A DNA stretch of 64,000 bases from Paraspadella gotoi. Its lineage: Eukaryota > Chaetognatha. Below are positions 11,870 to 27,100 of the stretch, one piece after another. Made by a program: the position numbers and the translations under genes. The first letter of the stretch is position 1; each line of letters begins with the position of its first letter. The notes under the pieces are model-generated. The model was given only the letters and a program-made list of their open reading frames with translations, had not been told where the DNA came from and searched no databases. The stretch covers positions 13,383,039 through 13,447,038 of the forward strand of contig CM119271.1 in assembly GCA_051294375.1 (NCBI GenBank), in the 5' to 3' direction.

Positions 11870-12890
11870 CCTTTTCTTAGTCTAATCTTTCTATTTCCTT
11901 TCTTTTCTTTATCTTTTTCCCTTTTCCTTTTTTTTTCTTTTATTATTTCTCTTTTCTTAATCTAATCTTTCTATTTCCTTTCTTTTCTTTATCTTTTTCC
12001 CTTTTCCTTTTTTTTCTTTTATTATTTCTCTTTTCTTAATCTAATCTTTCTATTTCCTTTCTTTTCTTTATATTTTTCCCTTTTCCTTATTTATCCTTTA
12101 TTATTTCTCTTTTCTTAGTCTAATCTCTCTATTTCCTTTCTTTTCTTTGTCTTTTTCCCTTTTCCTTATTTATCCTTTATTATTTCTCTTTTCTTAGTCT
12201 AATCTCTCTATTTCATTTCTTTTCTTTATCTGTTTCCCTTTTCCTTATTTTTCTTTTATTTTTTCTATTTTCTTAGTCTAATCTCTCTATTTCTTTTCTC
12301 TTCTTGATCTGTTTCCCTTTTCCTTATTTTTTGTATTATTTCTCTTTTCTTAGTCTAATCTCTCTATTTTCTTTCTTTTCTTTATCTTTTTCCCTTTTCG
12401 TTATTTTTCTTTTATTATTTCTCTTTTCTTAGTCTAATCTCTCTATTTCCTTTCTTTTCTTTATCTTTTTCCCTTTTCCTTATTTATCCTTTTTTATTTC
12501 CTTTTTCTTAGTCTAATAACTATATTTCCTTTCTTTTCTTTATCTTTTTCCTTTTTCCTTAATTATCCTTTTTTATTTCCCTTTTCTTAGTCTAATATCT
12601 ATATTTTCTTTCTTTTCTTTATATTTTTCCCTTTTCCTTATTTTTCCTTTATTATTTCTCTTTTCTTAGTCTATTACCTCTATTTCCTTTCTTTTCTGTA
12701 TCTTTTTCCCTTTTCCTTATTTTTACTTTATTATTTTTCCTTTCTTAGTCTAATCTCTCTCTTTTCTTTCTCTTCTTTATATTTTTCCCTTTTCCTTATT
12801 TTTCCTTAATCATTTCTCTTTTCTTAGTCTAATATCTCTATTTCCTTTCTTTTCTTTATCTTTTTCTCTTTTTTAAATTTTTTAAAATCT
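11870..12890. repeat. ~78-bp tandem repeat, about 13 copies
   Basis: Each unit includes CTTAGTCTAATCTCTCTAT followed by TTTCCTTTC and TTTTTCCC. The unit starts are about 78 bases apart with small length changes. Strongly pyrimidine-biased on the plus strand. No coding potential. Confidence 0.9.
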
Positions 12891-12978
12891 TTTTTCTCCT
12901 TATTTTTCTGACGTCAAAAGTCGAAGCATCAAAAATACGAACGACAATAATCCCTCGATGACCTTTTGGGAGAGATTC

Positions 12979-13030
12979 GTCTCTCTCTCGCTCTCTCTCT
13001 CTCTCCCTCTCTCTCTCGCTCTCTCTCTCG

Positions 13031-13083
<53 letters not shown>
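12979..13083. repeat. (CT)n microsatellite
   Basis: CT run broken by CTCG and CTCC interruptions, lying directly before non-repetitive AT-rich sequence. Confidence 0.9.
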
Positions 13084-13086
<3 letters not shown>

Positions 13087-13186
13087 TAGACCTCTCCAGA
13101 ATTCTTTGAAATTTAAATTAAAATTTATTCAAATTTGATATCTTTGGTTTGAGACAAAATCGGTTTTATGTAATTGTATTCGTGTC

Positions 13187-13250
13187 CGTACTCGTGTCCG
13201 TACTCGTGTCCGTACTCGTGTCCGTACGCATGTCCATACTCGTGTCCGTC
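13187..13250. repeat. 12-bp minisatellite (GTACTCGTGTCC)
   Basis: Five to six copies, the last ones diverged. Since 12 is a multiple of three, the surrounding 69-residue frame carries a VLVS repeat, but I see no other sign of a gene. Confidence 0.85.
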
Positions 13251-13355
13251 TATCTTTCCATCCAAAATCTACTCATTTGCCAAATTAAACAATCAAAAAT
13301 ACTAAGCCCTGTAAGAACATTTTTTTCAATAATTATTCTCTCAATAAATAATCAT

Positions 13356-15481
13356 TGAGCTACTCCTGAGTAAGGCGTAGTGAAAGTTACGTACGAAAAT
13401 TCTAAAGATTAAAAATTCTAAAAGTGAGAGAACGAACACATATAGCTAATGAACATTTAATAGTATAAAAAATTTATAATAAATTCAAGTAATGTCATCC
13501 TTTGCAGAATCGGCCTTCTCCCGCTGGGGGCGCTGCTAGGGCGCGGCCCGGGGTCGGCCAGCCTACTGGCGGGGCGGCCCCTGGGGGGCAAGGCACAGAA
13601 TTCGCTTAAACTGCCTGGGGGCGGCCCCCTGTACCTCTCCATCTTTTTTTGGCGCGACCCAGGGAGCCACTACCAGGGGGACCCCCAGGGGCTAGAAAAA
13701 CCTTTCCCCTGGGGGCCACCCCGGGGGGATGAATTCGGCCTGCCCCTGAACGGCTCTCTCTCCCTCTTATTCTCACTCGTCCTCTCTCTGCTTTCTTACT
13801 CTCCTTTCTACACTCCTACCCTCTCCTCTCTCTTTCTCTAAATCTCTTTTTTCCATCTTTTTATTAAATATAAATTAAAACCTCAGAATTATTTGTGATA
13901 GATATATGGATTGGAATGAAATTTGTGTGTGGGTAAAAAAGTGTATGATTGAGCTAATGATATAAATGTTTGGCTTACTCTCTCTCTCAAACTATCAAGC
14001 CCTTTTCTGCAACAGCGGTGAAGTTCATCAAGAGGAAATCTACAAACTAACATAATTTAATTACAATCTTTAAATGAAAAAAAATTTTATTTCAACGAAT
14101 GTGGATCTCATTAATGGTTGATACATTGATTAAAAAAATCTTGATGAATAGGTTTTTGTGGGCTGCCATAATTCACTAAGAAGTAGGTCTGTCCGATTTA
14201 CTGCACCATTAATTTGTTTATTTAATGATTTATTTAATATACTTTTTTTGAACATCATATATATGAAAATTTTTTTTTTAAATTATCGTCCTCTATCGTC
14301 CATTTAGTATATGGGTCCATTGCCAAAGAATAAAAAAAAAACCCAGCAACAAAAATATTGTTTAAAATATTTAAAAGGAACAGAAGTTAAATAATAACGT
14401 TTTTTTTACACGATTAGTTACCCTTCTGCATATTCATATTATGCACTTTTATACTATTTTTGTAACCTTTTGTTAACCTTAATTATTTAATTTCAATTAA
14501 AAAGAATATAGAACAAAGTTTGAGTTGCAAACAAACATGTCATGAGCGTACAACTAATAGGGCCTTACGAATATTGAGGCTGCGTAGAAGCTAATCAGAT
14601 CATGTCACCACTGATTTGTTTTTTGCTTCATATTTCTATTCTTGCCCTTATATATTCTTTATCATTATTGTTTTATATATAATATATATTAAGTTAAAAA
14701 AAATCATATATTATGATGGAACTAAATTACTAATTTGAGAAGATATGAGAAAGTACATAATTTAAAAAAAAATTCATATGTTTCATTAAATCATCATAAA
14801 ATAAACAAATAATGGCAGTATCGACAGACCTACCTTAGTGAACATTATGTCAACACCATAACTTCATCAATTTTTAATTCATGATCACATTTTTTCTCGA
14901 TCCACATCGTGAAATAAATTGTAGTTTCATTTAAGATTTGTATTAATAATTATGTTAGTTATATGTAGATTCATGGGGTGAGCTACACGTTGTTGAGAAG
15001 GCTGATAGTTTGAGGAGAGAGTAAGCAAACTTTTATATCTAGCTCAAATCATACACTTTTTATTTTACCCACACAAGATTTCATTCCAATCCATATATCT
15101 AAATCATTTTTGAGTTTATTTTTATTTTTTTATATAAAAGATAGAGATAGAGAAAGAGAGAGAGAGGGGGGGGGGAGAGGAGAGGGAGAGAGATAGGAGG
15201 GAGAGAGGCCGTTCCAGGGGAGGCAAATTTCATGCCCCGGGGGTGGCCCAGGGGAGGTTATTCTTAGCCTGGGGGATTCACCCTGGAGTGGGCCCCATAT
15301 ATCGCCAATACAGGGGCCCCCAGGCGAGTAAGGATTTGCCCCTTCCCAGCCCCCGGGGCCGCCCCGCGGGGGCCACCCACCGCGGGGCGCCCCTAGCGCA
15401 CCACGGGGATACAGAAGGATGACCATACGTGACTTTATTTAAAAATTCTTTTATGACAAAAGTTTATATCCCCAGGAGTAG
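13356..15481. mobile_element. Foldback element with long inverted arms and GC-rich segments
   Basis: The left end CTACTCCTGAG is matched in reverse complement by CCCCAGGAGTAG at the right end. Arms of roughly 0.7-0.9 kb pair in order: a GC-rich block (13,505-13,755 with 15,205-15,415), the GGATTGGAATGAAAT segment (13,910 with 15,085), and TAGGTCTGTC (14,183 with 14,830). The centre near 14,500 is AT-rich. The arms differ by many substitutions and indels, so they are not a simple read-back of the same molecule. No transposase frame is visible, so this would be a non-autonomous foldback element. The first ~140 bases match the core of the larger palindrome at 22,040-22,165. Confidence 0.6.
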
Positions 15482-15559
15482 ATATAAATGCTCGTGTTGC
15501 CAGATAGTATCATCACGGACGTTGGTCCAGTATATCAGTTTTTATCCGTAAATCTCAAA

Positions 15560-18303
15560 AGTTAAAATTGCTGGATAGATTTTATTACAGCTGTACTCAT
15601 ATACCTCTCATCGCCCCACCCGTCGACGTACAGTTCTTGACTCTCACACTCACCTCTCTTCTGGATAATAATAGATAATAATATAATATAATATAATAAT
15701 ATATAATATATATTATATATATAATAATATATATAATATAATAGATAATAATCCTTAAAAGCTTTCAGAAAAAGCACCCGGTACACTACAAGTACAACCA
15801 GCACGTTTTTATCTCTTTACATTTCGAAAACATCATTTGATATTCGTTAAGTCCATATTAATTTCAAATATAAAAACACTTTAAGAAAATGTATCATTCG
15901 ATTGATTGAAAAGATTAAAAAAAATTTTCATCGAATCATAAATTGGAACAAAAAAAAATTATCGTTTTTTTCTTTTTTAATTAATTATTGATTTGGTCTT
16001 GAAACTTTGGACGTCATTCGTCAAGACATTCATGCATCATTAAACGCGGGGACTGGAGTTTGGGGACGACGCATGATTTCAGAACGATGTGAGGGGCACC
16101 CAATGACTTTTTTTGACTGTAAGGGACACAAGACGAAGGAATTAATTACGATTTGACTGACTGTAGATGACGACGGAACAGAACAAGATGTATGATTTAG
16201 AGCGTACGTTACGAACTGAACGAAGGATGACGTGAAACCGGTGGACCCCCCGGGATGAGCGACGACCGAAGACTAAGATCGACGAGTATATGTTGGAGTG
16301 ATCAGTATAGAACTAGACGATGGGTAGCACTGGAGACGGACGAGGGGTTGCGATCTACAGAATACGGCAGTGGGTAAACGAGCGGAACACGAAATCGATA
16401 AGACTGGGCAACGGAATGTACTACGACGCGAAGCCGAACCTATGATTTCGTTAAAACAGACTTCGACATCTGAATGCATAGAAACTACCGCGGACAATAG
16501 ACCAATATTATTTTGATCTGATATATGGTATTTTTAATCTAGGTCATTATGACCTGAGATATGTAAAAGAAACAAAGATCTATCATTCTCCAAATAATAG
16601 AAGCGCTAACTGAAATTAAAACCCAATAACCATACAATGACGTAACATAGAAATATTGATCTGATTATCCTTTTCCCCTTTCCCTTTCTTTATCCCACTT
16701 CCATTACATTTATCCACTTTTCTTCCAATCTGCATAATTCTTATTTTCGCACTCTATCAAACACAAATGAGCGATTTCAATTCTTTCTATTATTGAACAA
16801 ATGTTTATTTCTTCTTAAAAGCTATATAGTAATCGATTTTTATGTTCCAACCAACCTGTCCTCTTTGCGGCATGATCCAAAACTGATTACATTCAATATA
16901 TAATTTTTTTTAAAAAATACGGGACTACAATTATATTTGAAATATAAAAAACCCTTCCAAACCCTTAAAAGATACAGAAAAACCAATTTCTAAGATGATT
17001 GCATTGATTTTCAGAATCACGTTACTCCGACAGCAATGCTATCAGTAATCTGTCGTTAAAGGAATTTTCGAACTACTAATTTAATAAAAACTCCCGTTAC
17101 CAATGGATATACTTACACGACATTCTTCCACAATCTTACTATTAAATTAAAACATATCATTATCATAAAGTGGAGAAGTACATCATCCTAATCCAGAAAG
17201 GTAATTATTGCGCCTGTGAGCGAAAAAAAAGAATTTTATACAGTTCAATACAAAATCATTCTTTGTATGGGACAGCATCGTAACTGACTTCGATCCATTG
17301 ACTGACACAGGAAAGGCGACTAAATGACTAGAACAAAATATCTGTCTGACCAGAACTATATATTTCAGAACCCCTTATCTGTAATTGAATCCAAGATTTA
17401 GTTAGCATCAGCCCTACACCCTTAGTCCAGTCAATCATAGCGCCGACCACAACAATATAACACCACTAAGAGTTTTCTGTAATATATAATAACCCCCAGT
17501 TAGGAACGGCCACCGACCGAGCTCCTGACTACAGTTCTACCCTGTTGGGATGCACGAATTTCGAGTAAACAAAAATTAACGTTTCTTATTTGACATATTA
17601 ACCAGTAATCATATGTCGTGAAGCACTATTCCCCGATATAAAGTTCTATTCACTAGCCGTCCACTTGACACTCCAACAGAATCCCAGCATCCGATAATGA
17701 TCTCTTTTTTTACTAAACTACTACTACTAACTCTAAGAATTTCTCATTAAAAAGTGGACTTTGGGTAGAGATGAAAAAATAGAATAAAACAATCACATGT
17801 ACTTACATGACACCAGACTCTTCCTAACCATTCCATCGTCTTTATTCGTCTATATGTCGGCTTAATACCACACATTTAACAAAAATGAGAGCTTAAACAC
17901 CTAAAATATCTCATGTACGTCTCGCTGTCACGATAGTATGGATCGGTTTTCAATAAGATCCACTCGTAAGTCTCTTTTCCCCAGTTATATCTGCACTCTG
18001 GGCTTCCCCACTTCCCATTCATTCAAACCGTACTAGGTATTGCAAATTAATACGCATCATTTATCATCCTTATGTGCTACGAAAACTTTTTCAGGCTATC
18101 TAAACGGATTATCTTCAAAAAATACAAAATACGATTTGTTCAAAACTTTTGTTCCTGTCCTCAACGGCCACAGTCGCAGCTTACACTTAGATCAATGCAA
18201 ATCGTGGTTCAGGGTTTTTTCTCCGTCTCTGGAATTAAGGCAGCGAAAGAAACAAGAAGGAGATTGCCTCTCGACGGGAGAGGGAGGGGAGAGAGAGAGA
18301 TAG

Positions 18304-18345
<42 letters not shown>

Positions 18346-18578
18346 AGAGCAGAGAGAGGAGAGAAGAGAGAGAATGAGAGAGAGAGGAGAGAAGAAGAAG
18401 AGAGAGAGAGAGGGGCGGAGTCGGACAGAGGACGCGCGAAAAGCGCTAGCCAATAAATGCCATGGGGAAAAGCACAATCTGGATACGAGAGAGAGAGAGA
18501 GAGAGAAGAGAAGCGAGCGGTAGAGAAGAGAGGAGAGGAGAGAGAAGGAAGAGGAGAGAGAAGGAGAGAGAGAGACAG
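15560..18578. repeat. Heavily degraded third copy of the large palindrome unit
   Basis: 15,650-16,070 matches 22,675-23,125 in the same orientation (TAATAATAGATAATAA, then the AAAGCTTT and GTCATTCGTCAAGACATTCATG blocks). 18,190-18,570 matches 24,040-24,440, including AGGGTTTTTTCTC and the CCATGGGGAAAAGCACAATC block. Between them only scattered islands align, for example GAGCGATTTCAAT at 16,788 and CAGAAC near 17,350. The middle could be very old sequence or a very poor read. No gene recognised. Confidence 0.5.
16541..16555. promoter_or_regulatory. Perfect inverted AGGTCA palindrome with 3-bp spacer
   Basis: AGGTCATTATGACCT equals the consensus inverted repeat (IR3) bound by estrogen-receptor-type nuclear receptors. 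It lies in degraded repeat sequence with no visible gene next to it, so its role is unknown. Confidence 0.25.
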
Positions 18579-18603
18579 NNNNNNNNNNNNNNNNNNNNNN
18601 NNN
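18579..18603. other. 25-N gap at the outer edge of the large palindrome
   Basis: Left flank is (GA)n from the degraded copy; right flank starts the left arm of the palindrome. The gap therefore marks a structural join. Confidence 0.9.
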
Positions 18604-19059
18604 TTTTTTTTTAAAAAAAGCAACAGCGGACGCCTTAATAAAGGTAACGACAAACTGCTTATTAAACTGGGAGCTGGCGAGATATTGTTAAACTTAAAAT
18701 AACTAAAATAAAGTGCTCCAAACTTATTCTTTATTAAATCCAACAAAACTAAACAAAAACTAGACATACGTTTCTCTCTGTAAGACATAAGACTTTTAAT
18801 TGTTTTTTGCTTCTATGCTTTTCACGTTTAAACTTGAACGTTTTTGTGAATTAGTCCTTAACATTTTTTTAAATTTTCTATTTTTGATCATTAGTTTAGT
18901 TTTATTTGTTTATCGCGTCTGTTTATGATTTCATGCCGGAATTTGTTAATACTTGTTTTTGGTATTAATTAAAAAAAAAACATTCTCTCTTATCATTACA
19001 GGAGATACAGAGATGGAACCGGATCAAAGACACGGGGAGAAATCACGCAGATGAATCAA

Positions 19060-19167
19060 GCTCTCTGATTGGTGAGACCCGAATGTGAAGCGGCCAATGG
19101 CGGATGGGCTTCCATCCGCCAGGAAACTTTTACCCATGACCTCTGATCCACTGGATTATATAAATAG
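19060..19167 (+). promoter_or_regulatory. Promoter-like module: CCAAT boxes, hairpin, TATA box
   Basis: An inverted CCAAT (ATTGG, about 19,068) and a direct CCAAT (about 19,094) are followed by a hairpin, GGCGGATGG (19,099) pairing with CCATCCGCC (19,112) over a 4-base loop, then a strong TATA box, TATATAAATAG, at 19,157-19,167. The mirrored copy is at 25,545-25,655 on the minus strand. It points toward the tRNA-like segment 46 bases downstream, as an LTR promoter points toward a primer binding site. No matching LTR pair was found. Confidence 0.4.
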
Positions 19168-19212
19168 CGTAGATTTTGTATCTAACATCCTGTCTTTACT
19201 TACTTAAAAGTA

Positions 19213-19256
19213 TGGTGGCACGATAGGATTTCGAACCCACGCCTCCGAAGAAGACT
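19213..19256 (-). tRNA. tRNA-Leu-like 3' half (left arm copy), incomplete
   Basis: On the minus strand this reads as a tRNA-Leu variable arm (CTCTTCGGAG type), T-arm with GGTTCGA, and 3' acceptor strand ending in an encoded CCA. One or two bases are lost or gained relative to the right-arm copy. The 5' half is missing. Read on the plus strand it begins TGGTGGCA, as a primer binding site for tRNA-Leu would, but the complementarity runs over 40 bases, much longer than normal. It is a tRNA fragment, retroposed tRNA or extended primer site, not a functional tRNA gene. Confidence 0.5.
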
Positions 19257-19795
19257 ATAAAAATTTGGCCACATGTAGAATTAGGCAATTTCGATTTTGG
19301 TTCGCTTAAATTCTGATTTAGTTTAAATATTAAAGTTAAAATTAAAAATCGGGGATAAACGAACAAAAATGGGCTCTCTCGGGAAAGAGGCCAAACAAAC
19401 AAACAAACAAAACAACAACAACAACAACAGCATTAAAATCCGAGCGATTTCCATCGTTTTCGTGTTCGAATGAAAGAAAATTGTCAGGATTCTTTGACAG
19501 CGTATTCTTCGCCGTCGAATTCGCGGTCTCCGCCCGCAGGAGCTGCGGCTGCTTGTCGGCGTCAACCGGAGAAAAGGAAAACTTATGACAAAAAAAAAGT
19601 AATTTTTTTTATTCTTTAGTCACTTTTAAGGCTCAAGTTGTTTGTATTGAGGAATCAACTCTTTGAACCACCAAAAAGACCGAATCTGACAAGAATTGAA
19701 TATTTCATTGAATGTCTGGGATATACATGCCAATTTTCGATCTTCACCCTTCCCTCTATCCCCTGATTACCCCACCCCATCTCTCTTCTCTCTCT

Positions 19796-19839
<44 letters not shown>

Positions 19840-20307
19840 TCTCTCTCGATGATAACTTCAATAACTAATTTTATAAATTACTTTTATGCCTGTAAATTAT
19901 GTAGACTTAATACTATCTTGTTGTTTGTACATAAAACTTATCTGTACCCGCCTCTGTAACTTATATGTTTTTGGTTTTAATTAATCGTGTGTTAACTTCA
20001 CATTTTTGAGCATTACCAATTTACAAATAGAAAAAAATCCAATCTTTCACACAGCTACGTTTCTTCGTCCCACGAATGTGAAATGAAATAAACGTAAATT
20101 GTTCCAAAGTTTGAAAACTCGGCCCAATCTAGAATACAGACGATTTCTCCAGTCGCCCTTCGTGAAAATTTGATGGAATATTCTTTCGGTCGACGGATAA
20201 AACAATAATGAACAAATGACAACAACAAACAGATTCTCATGCTGCAGAAGGAAGCTGCTTCCAACTGCCACGATGAGGAGTACATTCTTACGACATAACG
20301 CTATCTG

Positions 20308-20339
<32 letters not shown>

Positions 20340-20344
20340 CTCTC

Positions 20345-20391
<47 letters not shown>

Positions 20392-20485
20392 CAAGATTGT
20401 GTTTTCCCATGGTTTATGGACGCTTTCGCCGTCCTCTGCCGACTCCGCCTCTCCCTCTCTCTCTCCTCTCCTCTCTCTCTCTCTC

Positions 20486-20580
<95 letters not shown>

Positions 20581-20699
20581 CCCGCCCCTCCCGGTCGAGA
20601 GGCGAATCTTCCTTCTTTTTTCCGCCTCCTAATCCGAGACGAGAAAAAACCCTAACACTGATTGCATCGAAGGGCGGGGAAGGGGGAGGTGGAGAGAAA

Positions 20700-20950
20700 A
20701 TGACCAGACGGATGGGGGAACAGAGTGGGAAGGAAGAGTGGACAGTGGTCAGACAGGAGAGTGGACAGTGGTCGCTGGAAAGACGGGGGAGTGGTCAGAC
20801 GAGAGAGGAAAGAGTAGTCTGGCAGAGTGGTCAGTGGACAGACGGGGGGGAGTGGTCGGACGACAGACGAAGGAGTGGGGAGTCAGAGTGGTCGGTGTGT
20901 CGCTGGAAAGACGTGGGGAGTGGACTGATCAGGTGTGGTCTGATGTCACT
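20700..20950 (+). repeat. GTGGTCAGAC-type minisatellite
   Basis: Degenerate repeats of AGTGGACAGTGGTCGCTGG and AGTGGTCAGACGAGAG. The mirrored copy is at 23,760-24,010. A 187-residue frame runs through it but consists of CT-encoded serine/leucine plus this repeat. Confidence 0.7.
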
Positions 20951-21240
20951 GGACAGATAGGGTTCAAAAAAAGTGTTCTGGACAGATATTGTAGCAAGTG
21001 TAATCAATGGATTCGAGTGATTGCAAGAATTGTTTTGAAGATAATTTTCGCAAGGGATTTCAGAGAGTGATTACTTTTATGAAATTAGTGGAAGTGGTTT
21101 GGAATCAAGCAATCACATTACAAAATTGCTTGTCGGAAGTGATTGGAATCAAGCAATCATCTTAGAAAATTGGTTGTCGGAATTGATTGCAAGGAAAAAA
21201 ATCAAGCGAGACGTATGGAAGATTGAAATCGCTCATTGGA

Positions 21241-21610
21241 TGAGGAAAAGGAAAAGGAAAAGGAAAAGGAAAAGGAAAAGGAAAAGGAAAAGGAAAGGGA
21301 GGTCGTCAGTCGTCGTTATCGTCGTCGGTGTCGTCGTCATCGGCGTCGTCATAATCTTCGTCGTCGTCATCGTCGTCATGTCGTCTTCGTCGTCGTTATC
21401 GTCCGTTGCCATCTTCGTCGTCCGTCGTCATTTTCGTCGTCGTTGTAATCGTCGTCTTTGTCATCTTCGTCGTCATCTTCGTCGTCGTCATCGTCGTTGT
21501 CATCTTCGTCGTCGTCGTTGTCATCTTCGTCGTCCGTCGTCATCATGTCGTCGTAATCGTCGTCTTTGTCATCTTCGTCGTCGTCATCTTCGTCATCGTC
21601 GTCCCCAAAC
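21241..21610 (+). repeat. GGAAAA hexamers followed by (GTC)n cloud
   Basis: About nine GGAAAA units (21,244-21,298) then ~300 bp of GTC/ATC/TTC codon-like repeat. The mirrored copy is at 23,115-23,475. It opens long frames on both strands (Val/Ile/Phe or Asp/Glu-rich) that I do not count as genes. Confidence 0.9.
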
Positions 21611-22349
21611 TCCAGTCCCGCGTTTAATGATGCATAATGTCTTGACGAATGACGTCCAAAGTTCAAGAACCAAATCAATAATTAATTAAAAAAGAAAAAA
21701 AAACGATAATTTTTTTTTGTTCCAATTTATGATTCGATGAAAATTTTTTTTAATCTTTTCAATCAATCGAATGATACATTTTCTTTCAAAGTGTTTTTTT
21801 TTATATTTGAAATTAATTGGACTTAACGAATATCAAATGATGTTTTCGAAATGTAAAGAGATAAAAACGTGCTGGTTGTACTTGTAGTGTACCGGGTGCT
21901 TTTCTCTGAAAGCTTTTAAGGTATTATTATCTATTATATTATTATATTATTATATATATATTATATATATATTATATATTATTATATTATATTAATATTA
22001 TTATCTATTATTATCCAGAAGAGGGTGATGAGAGTCAAGACTCAGGAGTAAGGCGTAGTAAAATTTCTAAATTTAACTTTAATTAAAATTCTAAAAGTGA
22101 GGAACGAACAACATTATACTAATAAACATTTATGTATAAAAAAATTTATAATAAATTTTACAATTTACGCAGTAGGCCATATTTATACTAGTACTAATCC
22201 AATAAATGTTAAAATTTCAAAACAGTTTTTTTCTAAGATTTTTTTGCAGATTTGGATTCGTCATAAAAAGTTGATTAAAAGAAATATAACTCTTTTTAAA
22301 AAATTCCTTCATTAAGTGGGTCAAAAATTAGAAAAAGCTATATTTTAAG

Positions 22350-26097
<3,748 letters not shown>

Positions 26098-26412
26098 ATT
26101 GATATTGCGTTGTTCGTTTCACTGCTATATGCAAATGAGAATATGGGATAGATCGAACGAGAGACGAAGAGAATCGGACAGAAAGAAATGCAGAAGATCG
26201 AGAGAGCGAGAGAAAAAGAAATAGAAAGAGATAGAGATTCGGACGAAATGAGAGAAGGAAAATCGAGAGAGCGAGAGACTGAATTCGCGTCAATTTTTAC
26301 CAGAGAAAAACTCATTAGCGAATCGTCGAAGGTCCGAGTTTGAAGCAGCAAAGAATAAGAAGAGAGAGAGAGAGAGAGAGAGAAGAAGAGGAGAGAGAAG
26401 AGAGAGAGAGAG

Positions 26413-26456
<44 letters not shown>

Positions 26457-26664
26457 CCCAGTGACAATCGAAACAAGAGAGGAAGAGAGATAGAGAGAGA
26501 GGAGAGAGAGAGAGAGGGAGAGAGAAGAGAGAGCAGAGAGAGAGAGAGAGAAGAAAGAGAATGGCTACGAGAAACAGTTTTCTGCATAAAAATGGAATTA
26601 CGCCACAAAGGTGGAAGACAAAGGGTAAAGAACATGGGAGAGAGGAGAGAGAGAGAGAGAGAAG

Positions 26665-26737
<73 letters not shown>

Positions 26738-26846
26738 TTAGTCAAAGTGAGAGAAAAAAGCGAGATAGAGAGTGAGACATGCTAAAACGAGAGACAAGGA
26801 CTGGGTATTCACGACCCCGCCTCCTCGTCCATGTTTGAACGAAAGA

Positions 26847-26891
<45 letters not shown>

Positions 26892-26940
26892 TTCCTCTCT
26901 TACGCTCGCCTCGTCGTCGTTCACGTCGTCTTCTCTCCGT
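26098..26940. other. Purine-rich (GA)n region with no gene seen
   Basis: Long interrupted GA tracts at 26,357-26,450, 26,480-26,560 and 26,640-26,740, then (CT)n at 26,851-26,885. Frames of 100-150 residues here are Arg/Glu or Ser/Leu repeats. Confidence 0.7.
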
Positions 26941-26976
<36 letters not shown>

Positions 26977-27100
26977 ACTCTAACGTCATCCTCGTAGCAA
27001 CGGCCCTCGTTAGCGACTCCGCCTTGGCTACGGCGCCTATTCTCCTTAGCAACCGGGCCTTTACAAACGGCCCATAGCAACCGGTCGCCGGTCGTTCTCT
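26941..27100 (+). promoter_or_regulatory. GC-rich patch with three AGCAAC motifs and a CRE-like site
   Basis: GTAGCAACGG (26,994), TTAGCAACCG (27,046) and ATAGCAACCG (27,074) within 90 bp resemble half-sites of the RFX-type X-box. TAACGTCA at 26,981 is a CRE-like word. The patch is much more GC-rich than its surroundings. It could be a promoter, but no gene is visible downstream. Confidence 0.25.

Larger units (their letters stand above)
18604..22345 (+). repeat. Left arm of 7.5 kb palindrome
   Basis: The reverse complement of this arm is found at 22,350-26,097. Order from outside in: GCAACAGCGGACGCCTTAAT (18,619), GGAACCGGATCAAAGACACG (19,015), promoter-like module, tRNA-Leu-like segment, CAAA and CAA repeats, (CT)n blocks (20,310-20,580), a GTGGTCAG minisatellite (20,740-20,940), GGAAAA hexamers (21,244-21,298), a (GTC)n cloud (21,300-21,600), an AT tract (21,925-22,015) and the CTCAGGAGTAAGGCGTAG core. 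Open frames inside are low complexity. Confidence 0.9.

Noticed and set aside
12909-12916. Perfect CRE word TGACGTCA
   Set aside because: An isolated 8-bp match at the end of a minisatellite, expected by chance at this length, with no gene nearby.
13457-15426. Pro/Gly/Arg-rich minus-strand frames in the foldback arms (13,457-13,642 and 15,130-15,426)
   Set aside because: They arise from the GC-rich arm blocks, which are inverted copies of each other; the two minus-strand frames therefore read opposite strands of the same sequence and cannot both be coding.
21099-21689. 196-residue frame rich in Arg, Val and His
   Set aside because: Made of GGAAAA and GTC repeats; both strands and several frames are open alike.
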